Counted from the first letter of the stretch, positions 1-5,319 are shown. The stretch: 7,992 bases of DNA from Bacillota bacterium (GCA_023416275.1 JAEZIB010000118.1:1-7992); one strand, 5' to 3'. Numbers and translations: made by a program. Notes: generated by a model not told the origin, from the sequence alone.

Positions 1-78
1 TATAATCTCAAACGACTGATAAATATTATTCCAGTTATAGAATTAGTTAAGAAATTCAGGCAATTAGCAATAAGTTAA
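1..78 (+). mobile_element. C-terminal end of a transposase (IS1182-type), truncated by the window edge
   Basis: The first 25 codons read in frame 1 from the window edge to a TAA at 76-78, starting YNLKRLINIIPVIELVKKF. The YNLKRLINI signature is how many IS1182-family (DDE, transposase_11-like) transposases end, in the last helix after the catalytic glutamate. The catalytic core lies outside the window, so activity cannot be judged. No terminal inverted repeat could be identified in the bases that follow, so the boundary of the insertion sequence is unknown. It lies beside degraded genes, which fits insertion-sequence-driven decay. The family call rests on one short motif. Confidence 0.6.
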
Positions 79-164
79 CTGGAGAAATATGATATAAAAA
101 GAGTTTCTTTGAGAATAATTTAAAAAAACTAAGATTCTGTTTTTCAGACATACCATAAAAGTAA

Positions 165-263
165 TTGTTAGACAGTCTGACGAGCGGTCAGACACTGAAG
201 ACTTGGTTTGCAGAGAATAATATTAATCTCTCTACAATGTCGGATAGGATTAGTAGGTTATAA
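165..263 (+). pseudogene. Possible C-terminal remnant of an unidentified protein
   Basis: A TTG at 165 opens 32 codons ending at TAA 261-263. The segment reads DSLTSGQTLKTWFAENNI and then NLSTMSDRISRL. Its composition looks protein-like (a mixed amphipathic helix with a Trp) rather than like random AT-rich translation, but there is no ribosome binding site and an in-frame stop lies just upstream. I do not recognise the family. It may be the tail of a gene cut by the neighbouring insertion sequence, or chance. Confidence 0.25.
175..193. repeat. Short perfect inverted repeat (7-bp arms, 5-base loop)
   Basis: GTCTGAC at 175-181 and GTCAGAC at 187-193 are exact reverse complements around a GAGCG loop, about 100 bases after the transposase stop. 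There is no T-run after it, so it is not a typical rho-independent terminator. It could be a small hairpin in the insertion sequence end or a coincidence within a coding remnant. Confidence 0.45.
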
Positions 264-437
264 ACGGTCAAGTTAAACTATATAAAAAGTATTCTAGCAA
301 ACTTATAGAACTGGTACAAGCACTGATTTTGTAGCAGTTCTGCTCTTTCTAAGCCAAAATCGCTCAAAAAATTAATATAACTACAATACCTTCATGTACC
401 ATTAAAAACACTTTGTTTCCATTAAATCCCAGAGGTC

Positions 438-603
438 TTGCCGTCTGAATCGAAAGCAAAAATTCTGCTTTTGACCGCTTCAAACGGCAATCTTACAAAG
501 TATAATTACAATTTAGCTAATAAGCTGCTGATACTTTCAAATGAAAATGGTAACACTGTATTTGCTGGCTACACCTACACCTATTACATGAATGGAAATC
601 AGG
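438..603 (+). pseudogene. YD-repeat (Rhs/WapA-type) protein fragment
   Basis: The translation contains KYNYNLANKLLILSNENGN followed by TVFAGYTYTYYMNGNQ. This is one YD-repeat unit: the Y-x-Y-x-L-A-N-x-L core, an NGNTV stretch and the YTYTYYxNGNQ ending typical of Rhs and wall-associated polymorphic toxins. Intact proteins of this type carry dozens of such units in a beta-cocoon that encloses a C-terminal toxin. Here only about 50 residues remain. The open frame starts at a TTG with no well-spaced ribosome binding site. Similarity ends at NGNQ near 603, after which the frame enters unrelated hydrophobic sequence. It is a relic, and may derive from the same ancestral gene as the larger fragment at 2403-2987. 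Confidence 0.65.
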
Positions 604-801
604 CAACAATACTATTTCTTTTACTTGATTGGTTTAAAGGGTATTTCGGGCTATTAACTAGTAATAGTCCTCATTGTATATGTATCTGATGACAGAGGTA
701 TAAAGTATGATTTTGATTACGGAATAACAGAAAAGAAACTCAATTTAAGTGATGTAAGAAAGTTGGATAAAAATTGGTATTCTGCTATTACTACACCATA
801 A
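604..801 (+). pseudogene. Tail of an unidentified membrane-anchored protein, broken
   Basis: Right after the YD-repeat fragment, another frame reads QQYYFFYLIGLKGISGY. An in-frame TAA (655-657) interrupts it, and it then continues LVIVLIVYVSDDRGIKYDFD to a stop at 799-801, ending in KLDKNWYSAITTP. The pattern is a hydrophobic membrane segment followed by a charged soluble tail. There is no start codon or ribosome binding site of its own. I do not recognise the family. By position, directly after Rhs sequence, it could be an immunity-protein remnant, but that is inference only. Confidence 0.35.
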
Positions 802-872
802 GTAAGAATTACTTAGATTCAAATAGTTTAAGCAGGTTTATCTATTTAATGTTTTTTTACTATAAGTGAAAA

Positions 873-890
873 GGTTGCATATATGCAACC
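873..890. repeat. Perfect 18-bp palindrome, candidate operator
   Basis: GGTTGCATATATGCAACC is an exact palindrome with no spacer, 150 bases upstream of the gene starting at 1041. Continuous two-fold symmetric sites of this size are typical of dimeric winged-helix repressors such as MarR-type proteins, but no regulator gene lies nearby. It could also be the relic of an insertion-sequence end. The surrounding 802-1031 region has no readable gene. It also has an inverted repeat with 7-bp arms, TCCCAAC (921-927) and GTTGGGA (955-961), around a 27-base loop, too loose to call a terminator. Confidence 0.55.
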
Positions 891-1040
891 GCTGGAACAA
901 ACACCGTAGTGTAAAAATCTTCCCAACATGATATTCTATAAAAAATGTATATTAGTTGGGATGGATTTTTCTAATGGATAAAGATGCATCTCTAGAAGAT
1001 AACCTGTACCTGGACCGTAATAAAGGAGGATATGATTAAA

Positions 1041-1655
1041 ATGAGAAGACGTGTAGTGATGATAATTATAGGTGCGTGCTGTGTTGTGGGGGCTCTAATT
1101 TATATAGCGTTATCCTATCCCTGGGGGATAATCTATCCTACAAAAAGCTCGCCACACAAGTTATCAATTGTGATTCATTCGGGATCGTGGGAGAATAAGC
1201 CTATAATTACATTAAAGCACTATGTAAACGGTTTGCGCGTTAGTGATTACATTCTGAATATAAAAAATGGGGTCCACGTCCAAGAACCGCAATCGTATGA
1301 ACTGCCCAATTTAGATAACGGAATAGTTGAGGTTAATATAAATTTGGGGGATGAAATGAATAGTAATTTTACTCTAACTTATGATAATGCTGAAGAGTTA
1401 TACGAAAAAGGACTGCTTATATATTTGGCAGATTATAACGATAATAACGATCTACTTGCGTATCTTGTTTCGGGAAAAGAAACGACATGCTATAACAGAG
1501 CACCAGATTATTCCGCCAAATGGGTTATCAAAGCAGAGATGCCATCACCAAAATTCTTCCCTCATAAAGAATATACGGCTTACGTAAGTATTTATTCTGG
1601 ATGGAAAGATAACAAGTGGGTGGTTGATGACATTAATAATGGGACAAAGAGATAG
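1041..1655 (+). CDS. Membrane-anchored protein of unknown family
   Basis: The protein has 204 residues. An arginine-rich start (MRRR) is followed by a membrane segment at about residues 5-25, then a polar, probably beta-rich domain facing outward. GGAGG (1025-1029) lies 11 bases before the ATG at 1041 but only 2 bases before an in-frame ATG at 1032, so 1041 is preferred. The IGAC near residue 12 loosely resembles a lipobox, but hydrophobic sequence continues well past the Cys, so an uncleaved signal anchor is more likely. Features include a run rich in Asp and Asn (ADYNDNNDLL) and Trp residues near the C-terminus. The coding sequence looks somewhat richer in G and C than its neighbours. Its last codons overlap debris of a PIN-domain gene. 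I do not recognise the family. Confidence 0.75.
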   Translation: MRRRVVMIIIGACCVVGALIYIALSYPWGIIYPTKSSPHKLSIVIHSGSWENKPIITLKHYVNGLRVSDYILNIKNGVHVQEPQSYELPNLDNGIVEVNINLGDEMNSNFTLTYDNAEELYEKGLLIYLADYNDNNDLLAYLVSGKETTCYNRAPDYSAKWVIKAEMPSPKFFPHKEYTAYVSIYSGWKDNKWVVDDINNGTKR

Positions 1656-1656
1656 G

Positions 1657-1938
1657 TTGTCCCTCGCAATCCTGCTCAAACAAATTAATTTTGAAGATTT
1701 GGACATAACTAAAGGAGTTGAAGAGCTTGGTGACAAATATCTTCATGAAAAAATCATTCCACAAAAATATGCCGAAGTAGCCTCTGTATACGGATATGAT
1801 GTTATTGCATCTTGGAACTTCCAGCATATTGTGAAGTATAAGACTATTATTGGTGTTAATGGTGTGAATAAAATGTTGGGGTTCAAGGAAATTGAAATAT
1901 TGATTTCAGAAAGCATGGTTGGTGAGGAGGTATCATAA
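1657..1938 (+). pseudogene. PIN-domain toxin (nuclease), truncated and missing an active-site segment
   Basis: PIN-domain toxins are Mg2+-dependent ribonucleases of type II toxin-antitoxin systems, usually about 140-160 residues. Here about 93 residues of the C-terminal half remain. The parts INFEDLDITKGVEELGDKYL, EKIIPQKYAE and then DVIASWNFQHIVKYKTI, GVNGVNKMLGFKEIEI match the strongly conserved end of one clostridial PIN family. The N-terminal half, with the first catalytic Asp, is absent. In intact relatives the KYxE segment is followed by a D-A-x-H-I-A motif carrying another catalytic Asp. Here KYAE (ending 1776) joins directly to VASVYGYD, so about six residues are missing. It ends at TAA 1936-1938, overlapping the ATG of the next gene (TAATG), the usual coupled toxin/antitoxin layout. 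The family assignment is from memory of motifs, and the loss of function looks clear. Confidence 0.75.
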
Positions 1939-2059
1939 TGTATAAAGAGCCTTCGACAGTAAGGTAAATACATGAAATACGTGAAAAACATTATGAAGAG
2001 AAAAAGATCTAAGTTCAGAAGAACTCATAAGGAATCATAAAAGAAATGAGTGTACATAA
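1938..2059 (+). pseudogene. Antitoxin-like partner of the PIN gene, broken by a stop and a frameshift
   Basis: An ATG at 1938 overlaps the PIN stop and has a good ribosome binding site (GAGGAGG, 1924-1930, 7-base spacing). It starts MYKEPSTVR, then a TAA at 1965-1967 interrupts. Reading on in the same frame gives IHEIREKHYEEK, and a one-base shift in the A-run at 2001-2005 then gives DLSSEELIR up to about 2032. The combined sequence M-Y-x-E-P-x-x-x-R-E-I-H-E-I-R-E-x-x-Y-E-E resembles the short charged helical protein usually encoded just after this PIN family, taken to be its antitoxin. The shifted frame runs to TAA 2057-2059. Both genes of the pair are dead, which argues for decay of the whole module. 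Confidence 0.65.
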
Positions 2060-2247
2060 TGAATTATAAAGCGATACTATTACTAATTATAGGAGTAGCA
2101 ACTATAATATTTCCACAATATGTACGAGAGTACAAAGCATCTGAAATTGGAAAAAAACCAACTCGGGATTTCATTATTATTAAAAGAATTACAGGAGCAT
2201 TATTTGTGATAATATCTATTGTTTTACTAGTGCTCGGTATAGAATAA
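2059..2247 (+). CDS. Small two-helix membrane protein (DUF6199-like)
   Basis: This is a 62-residue protein starting MNYKAILLLIIG. It has two membrane segments, about residues 4-20 and 46-61, separated by a charged loop (REYKASEIGKKPTRDF). The layout of a first helix ending in F-P-x-x-x, a loop with a basic stretch, and a second helix introduced by R-I-T-G-x-x-F resembles the DUF6199 family of short membrane proteins of unknown role. ATG 2059 is chosen; an in-frame GTG at 2050 is the alternative. Neither has a strong ribosome binding site (only a weak AAGAAATGAG patch upstream). The ATG overlaps the final stop of the broken antitoxin, so translation may once have been coupled. It appears intact. 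The family link is tentative. Confidence 0.65.
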   Translation: MNYKAILLLIIGVATIIFPQYVREYKASEIGKKPTRDFIIIKRITGALFVIISIVLLVLGIE

Positions 2248-2259
2248 TTAACTGAATTA

Positions 2260-2288
2260 TTGAGGATGTAAGGTAGTAAGGATATACT
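2260..2288 (+). promoter_or_regulatory. Probable sigma-A-type promoter
   Basis: TTGAGG (2260-2265) and TATACT (2283-2288) are separated by exactly 17 bases, matching 4/6 and 5/6 consensus positions. It would drive the truncated ORF at 2331 and possibly the YD-repeat fragment beyond. Transcription would start near 2295, inside the inverted repeat at 2288-2323. Confidence 0.5.
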
Positions 2289-2323
2289 CCTTCTTGGCAA
2301 GAAATAACAATTGTCAAGGAGGA
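2288..2323 (+). repeat. Imperfect inverted repeat covering a ribosome binding site
   Basis: Arm 2288-2300 (TCCTTCTTGGCAA) pairs with 2311-2323 (TTGTCAAGGAGGA) over 13 positions with two G-U wobbles and a 10-base loop. The right arm contains AAGGAGG (2316-2322), the ribosome binding site for the ATG at 2331. In a longer transcript this would hide the site. If transcription starts at the promoter 2260-2288, the left arm is mostly absent from the RNA, and the repeat might then act as a DNA operator instead. Confidence 0.5.
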
Positions 2324-2330
2324 GATTTTC

Positions 2331-2369
2331 ATGTCAACCTTATCAAAGGAACCGGTTAAAGATTTGTAA
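2331..2369 (+). pseudogene. Start of a gene truncated after 12 codons
   Basis: The ATG has a very strong ribosome binding site (AAGGAGG, 8 bases upstream) and a good promoter, yet the frame stops after MSTLSKEPVKDL at TAA 2367-2369. Reading past the stop gives RNHQKGSFPL and then TAG 2400-2402, immediately followed in the same frame by the YD-repeat fragment. The expression signals suit a much longer gene, so this is probably the 5' end of a gene whose body was lost and replaced by Rhs sequence. A regulatory leader peptide is a less likely alternative. I do not recognise the N-terminus. Confidence 0.45.
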
Positions 2370-2402
2370 CGTAACCATCAAAAAGGTTCTTTCCCACTTT
2401 AG

Positions 2403-2987
2403 TTGACTATACCTTTCGATAAAGTTTCCGCTACTGTTATAAATTCAGTTAAAAAGTATTATTGTGACCGTAACGGAAATAAGATTAAGGAAATGGCTTT
2501 AAGCAACAAGCCTGGTGAAGCAGAAAAATATAATACCACAAGCTATGAATTTAACAACCGCAACATGCTCACAGCGGTTATAACTTACAGCAACGGGGCA
2601 ACGGAGAACTACACTCAATACTATTATGATGCGGTGGGCAACAAAGTCAGAATGTACACAGGACTTTCTGCACCACTAATAATAACTGGATTGGATAATG
2701 TTATACCTACAGCAGACACTGAATATTCTGTAACAAAATATTCATATGACCAGCTTAACAGGCTAAAGAAGCTGACTGACCCTATGAATATGGAGGAGAA
2801 TTATACCTATGACTTAAATGGTAATTTACTTCAGAAGACAGACAAAAACGGTAGCACAATTACCATGGCTTATGATGGAATGGGAAGATTGCTTACAAAT
2901 ACTGTTGTCAACACTGAAAATCCATCACTTGATGCCGAATACGCATATACAGATACACTAACTGGAAATAAAAAAAATAATAGTTAA
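2403..2987 (+). pseudogene. YD-repeat (Rhs/WapA-type) toxin-carrier fragment
   Basis: About 190 residues carry several YD-repeat units: YYCDRNGNKIKEMAL, YEFNNRNMLTAV, QYYYDAVGNKVRMYTG, YSYDQLNRLKKLTDP, YTYDLNGNLLQKTDKNG and MAYDGMGRLLTNTV. These units build the beta-cocoon shell of large secreted polymorphic toxins in contact-dependent competition, normally well over 1,000 residues with an N-terminal export or wall-binding part. Both ends are missing here: no signal or N-terminal domain, and no DPxGR-type core terminus before the toxin. The TTG at 2403 directly follows a stop and has no ribosome binding site, so it is not a real start. The frame ends at TAA 2985-2987, just after an A8 tract (2970-2977), beyond which another frame continues as a toxin-like tail. 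Confidence 0.8.
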
Positions 2988-3178
2988 TAGTAAGATATTG
3001 GCAAATTATATAGACAAATTAAAAAAAGATGCAGTAGAAATGGCTGCTGAGGATACGCCTAAGTTGCTTTGCTAAAAACCTCTCCCCAAATAGTAGGGGC
3101 TTTGGGCAAAGGCGCGACAGGCATATCAGTATTAACAGGTATTTGAATTATTGGGCTAATCCAAATAATGCTATATAA
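2980..3178 (+). pseudogene. Toxin-like C-terminal remnant after the YD repeats, frameshifted
   Basis: In the frame one base off the YD-repeat fragment, codons run IIVNSKILANYIDKLKKDAV, EMAAEDTPKLL, then hit a stop at TGC TAA (near 3072). Removing one T there restores AKTSPQIVGALGKGATGISV and LTGI. Adding one G near 3143 then gives WNYWANPNNAI and a double stop at 3176-3181. The restored sequence is an amphipathic helix, a Gly/Ala-rich hydrophobic stretch and a short polar end. This could be a membrane-acting toxin tip, but the toxin class is not recognised. It has at least three lesions, counting the A-run shift. It directly precedes a small membrane-protein gene, the usual place of an immunity gene. 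Confidence 0.5.
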
Positions 3179-3179
3179 T
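3151..3179 (+). promoter_or_regulatory. Probable promoter inside the toxin-like tail, driving the 3201 gene
   Basis: TTGGGC (3151-3156) and a perfect TATAAT (3174-3179) are spaced 17 bases apart. Transcription would start near 3186, just ahead of the AAAGGAG ribosome binding site (3188-3194). The promoter overlaps the last codons of the toxin-like remnant, so the downstream gene can be expressed independently of the ruined toxin gene. Confidence 0.55.
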
Positions 3180-3200
3180 AATCATTGAAAGGAGCTCGTT

Positions 3201-3641
3201 ATGGAATTTAGAAAAAGAAAGGCAAGATATTTTTTAGCTGTTTCACTTAGATGTGCTATAGCAATTATTCTACCAATTATATTTCCTTATAATAAATATT
3301 CTGTTGATCATATAGTTGGTTATGAGTGGTATATAATAATTGGTGTTTTCTATGCTATATCAGTATTAATAATAGCTATATCAAATAGTAAAATGCTTTA
3401 TATTATTGAAAATGATAAAGTTATAATAAAAAATTCAAATTATGAATATACGGTTGACATTAAAGAAATAGAGTATATTAAATGTATGTTTTCAAGAGGA
3501 AATAGAAAAGCATATGAGATAGTATTGCCAAGTCATTCACCTAATACTATTTATATTAATGTAAATCTCCTTAATGAAGAAGGACAATCTTTGGTTACAG
3601 TTTTACATGCCAAATACAGAGTTAAATTAACTAATTTTTAA
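3201..3641 (+). CDS. Two-helix membrane protein with a probable PH-like domain, candidate orphan immunity protein
   Basis: The protein has 146 residues, with a well-placed ribosome binding site (AAAGGAG, 6 bases before the ATG). Membrane helices lie at about residues 11-29 and 43-62, after a basic start (MEFRKRKARY). Residues 64-146 form a predicted beta-rich cytoplasmic domain: YIIENDKVIIKNSNYEYTV, then EIEYIKCMFSRGNRKAYEIV and a closing helix. This matches the layout of bacterial PH-like domain membrane proteins, in which the N-K-V-I-I-K strand and D-I-K-E-I-E-Y-I-K strand are typical. It directly follows an Rhs toxin-like tail and has its own promoter, so protection against that lost toxin is a reasonable inference but unproven. 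It looks intact. Confidence 0.75.
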   Translation: MEFRKRKARYFLAVSLRCAIAIILPIIFPYNKYSVDHIVGYEWYIIIGVFYAISVLIIAISNSKMLYIIENDKVIIKNSNYEYTVDIKEIEYIKCMFSRGNRKAYEIVLPSHSPNTIYINVNLLNEEGQSLVTVLHAKYRVKLTNF

Positions 3642-3661
3642 TTATTTGGAGAAGTAAAGCC

Positions 3662-3811
3662 ATGGAGATTAAATATAATATAGCCTTTTTTCTCACATGT
3701 GTTATTATAGGAATAAGTATGCTTGCTTTGCTAACTGCAATGGTTTACTACCTTTTCAATGAGTCTATTGAAACTGTAAATATATCCTTGCATAATAAGT
3801 ATTGCTTGTAA
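3662..3811 (+). CDS. Small one-helix membrane protein of 49 residues
   Basis: The ATG at 3662 follows the 3201 gene by 20 bases and has a GGAG ribosome binding site (3648-3651, 10-base spacing), so the two probably form an operon. The protein begins MEIKYNIAFFLTCVIIGI. It has one long hydrophobic segment (about residues 8-31) and a short polar tail ending in NKYCL. No family is recognised. It may be a genuine small membrane partner of the upstream protein, or the N-terminus of a longer gene truncated by decay, since degraded sequence follows. Confidence 0.5.
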   Translation: MEIKYNIAFFLTCVIIGISMLALLTAMVYYLFNESIETVNISLHNKYCL

Positions 3812-3937
3812 AAATATTTATGGAATTACTAGCTAGCCAATGACGCGATTAGCGATTTCCGGTAACACTGGTGTGTATTTGTAAGAAAAATATATAGATA
3901 TCAGCATTAAACACAGAAAGATTATTTTAGTAAAGGA

Positions 3938-4321
3938 ATGATACATATCAAAAAGAAAGCATGGCAGATATATGGATTGCTAATTAGTTACCTCCTGGGA
4001 ATTTTATATGTTATTAATTTTTTGCATTACCAATTAATTAATAAAAACAGAGTTATGTCTATTATTATACTTAGTTTTGTTATTTTTATTTTCATTTTAT
4101 TAATTATATTATTGTTTGTTAGACGTATGTGGGCTTTTATTTTAAGTATAGCTTTGTTGATAATTATGAGTGTTTTTTATGGTATTAACATCATGTTTAT
4201 TTTCTTAATGCCTAGGATTTGGATTGCGATTATTCCTATATCAGGTCTGTTTACAATTTATTTAGTTCTTTGCTCGGCTACTAGAACTTATTTTAAAGTT
4301 AAAAATGAAAAACATAATTAG
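3938..4321 (+). CDS. Four-helix membrane protein of unknown family
   Basis: The protein has 127 residues, mostly hydrophobic. Membrane segments lie at about residues 11-29, 39-61, 65-89 and 94-113, a short basic start (KKKAW) and a basic tail (RTYFKVKNEKHN) put both ends in the cytoplasm. The ATG at 3938 has AAAGG only 1 base upstream, which is too close for efficient initiation, and no other in-frame ATG occurs before residue 40. The start may therefore be weak, or the gene may have lost its original 5' end. No family is recognised. Being small and purely membrane-embedded among Rhs debris, it could be an immunity protein for a membrane-acting toxin, but nothing in the sequence proves this. 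The 126 bases before it hold no readable gene. Confidence 0.55.
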   Translation: MIHIKKKAWQIYGLLISYLLGILYVINFLHYQLINKNRVMSIIILSFVIFIFILLIILLFVRRMWAFILSIALLIIMSVFYGINIMFIFLMPRIWIAIIPISGLFTIYLVLCSATRTYFKVKNEKHN

Positions 4322-4499
4322 AACATTATATGCTGAACCAGTACTTGATGATCATTAGGTATCCAGACATACCAAGGATGGTTAGAACAATTAATCCCAA
4401 TTAAAGCATCTGATACAAAATTAATTTCTATGAAGGAAATTTAAGTTCTGCAAAAGGAAATCATGAGATTAGGATAGAAATGAAATCTTAAAATGTTAA
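4322..4499 (+). other. Debris with short readable tails, no intact gene
   Basis: One frame reads GIQTYQGWLEQLIPIKASDT then KLISMKEI to a stop at 4442-4444. An overlapping frame reads EGNLSSAKGNHEIRIEMKS to a stop at 4489-4491. Both look protein-like but have no start or ribosome binding site. They may be successive frameshifted pieces of one lost gene leading into the toxin-like tail at 4500. I do not recognise either. Confidence 0.3.
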
Positions 4500-4628
4500 A
4501 AATTAGAGATTTCTTCTGCTTTTAAGGGTATAGTTTTAAATGGTAGTAAATTCTATCAAGCACATTTTAAAAAATATATTCATGGAACAGCGAAAACAGA
4601 TTATGAGCATTTATATTCTGAAGATTAA
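4500..4628 (+). pseudogene. C-terminal remnant of a polymorphic-toxin-like protein
   Basis: The 42-codon stretch reads SSAFKGIVLNGSKFYQAHF and then KKYIHGTAKTDYEHLYSED to TAA 4626-4628, with an upstream stop at 4497-4499. It has the polar, Gly/His/Tyr-rich composition of secreted toxin tips, including closely spaced His (QAHF, YIHG, YEHL), but I cannot assign a nuclease class. Its stop lies 13 bases before the ATG of an intact soluble-protein gene (4642), with that gene's ribosome binding site in between. This is the standard toxin-immunity spacing. The long open frame from 4540 in another register is a by-product of this remnant, not a longer form of the downstream gene. Confidence 0.5.
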
Positions 4629-4641
4629 CGGAGATTATCAC

Positions 4642-5223
4642 ATGAGATTTATAGTAAATCAACCAATTTATATTTTTGAAAATTTTCACCTAATTAGAAA
4701 TTATGAAAATATAGCAGATATATTGATGTGTTTTTTAGAAAAAGATGATTCACTCTTTTTTGGTTGTGCTGATATTAGTTATTTCTTAGATAATTTGGAT
4801 GAGGAAGAAGATTTAATACGAGATTTTTACAAAAAGCTCATAGAGTATAATAATAAGCAGGGTACTAGTATTTTCAGGGAAGATGATGAATGGAAAGAAA
4901 ACGAAAAGTTTATTGAGCAACGAACCACTTTTATTAATAATGGAGAAGACTTTCTGCTGAATAAATTTGAAAAAAATAGGAGTATGATATGGTATAAAAC
5001 TTCTGGAAAATTTGAAATTATAAAGGCTCTCAAGATTAACATTGACTTTAAGTGTATTATTTTAAATGAAAATAGTTTATTTAGTGATTATAAATACGCA
5101 TTAGAGTGTTATGAAAATGAATCTGGTAGAGACCTAATTATAATGGAAAAAGAAAAGGATAGTTTTTTAAACAAAGTTTATCCTAAAATTTCTAAAATAA
5201 TAGACGGGATAGTATTTGAGTAA
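4642..5223 (+). CDS. Soluble 193-residue protein, candidate orphan immunity protein
   Basis: ATG 4642 is chosen because CGGAG (4629-4633) sits 8 bases upstream, whereas ATG 4540, 102 bases earlier in the same frame, has no ribosome binding site and overlaps the toxin-like tail. The protein starts MRFIVNQPIYIFENFHLI, has no signal peptide or membrane helix, and is acidic in the middle (LDEEEDLIRDF, EDDEWKENEKF). Aromatic-rich segments (SLFFGCADISYFLDNLD, NRSMIWYKT) suggest a compact alpha/beta fold. No family is recognised. Position directly behind a toxin-like tail, cytosolic nature and acidity fit an immunity protein. Beyond its stop the same frame stays open for 31 more codons (5224-5316), so the C-terminus may once have been longer. 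Confidence 0.65.
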   Translation: MRFIVNQPIYIFENFHLIRNYENIADILMCFLEKDDSLFFGCADISYFLDNLDEEEDLIRDFYKKLIEYNNKQGTSIFREDDEWKENEKFIEQRTTFINNGEDFLLNKFEKNRSMIWYKTSGKFEIIKALKINIDFKCIILNENSLFSDYKYALECYENESGRDLIIMEKEKDSFLNKVYPKISKIIDGIVFE

Positions 5224-5319
5224 ATTTTAATTGAGAGCTTTATTAAATCATCTGATTATGTTGGTAAGTTTAATTTTGACTTATCGAACGGGATTGTATT
5301 CTTTGAAATTGAGAGATAA
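5224..5319 (+). pseudogene. In-frame open tail after the 4642 gene
   Basis: Directly after the TAA 5221-5223 the same frame reads ILIESFIKSSDYVGKFNF then DLSNGIVFFEIER to TAA 5317-5319. It has no start codon or ribosome binding site. The gene proper ends DGIVFE and this tail contains NGIVFFE, so the tail may be a separate C-terminal fragment of a related gene rather than a simple read-through extension. No family is recognised. Confidence 0.3.

Larger units (their letters stand above)
79..437. other. Non-coding or degraded stretch after the transposase
   Basis: This is about 360 bases with stops in all frames. The only readable patch is a 32-codon tail at 165-263, listed separately, which contains a short perfect inverted repeat. 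The rest (264-437) is AT-rich, and I recognise no promoter, RNA or protein match in it on either strand. It probably joins the end of the insertion sequence to gene debris. Confidence 0.5.

Noticed and set aside
175..193. Inverted repeat as the terminator or end of the insertion sequence
   Set aside because: There is no T-run, and no matching copy can be tested because the other end of the element is outside the window.
921..961. TCCCAAC/GTTGGGA inverted repeat as a terminator or riboswitch
   Set aside because: The loop is 27 bases, the stem only 7 bp, and the nearby T-run is not adjacent to the stem.
956..982. Promoter TTGGGA/GATAAA upstream of the 1041 gene
   Set aside because: The spacing is only 15 bases and both boxes are poor matches.
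1381..1587. Alternative plus-strand frame within the 1041 gene
   Set aside because: It overlaps a gene with a good ribosome binding site and a signal anchor; its translation is low-complexity and has no start signal.
2970..2987. Programmed ribosomal frameshift joining YD repeats to the toxin-like tail
   Set aside because: The tail has two further lesions downstream, so a slip would still not give a complete protein; an A-run length change is simpler.
4540..4641. A longer N-terminus for the 4642 gene starting at ATG 4540
   Set aside because: It has no ribosome binding site and overlaps, in a different frame, a protein-like toxin tail ending at 4628; ATG 4642 has a properly spaced site.
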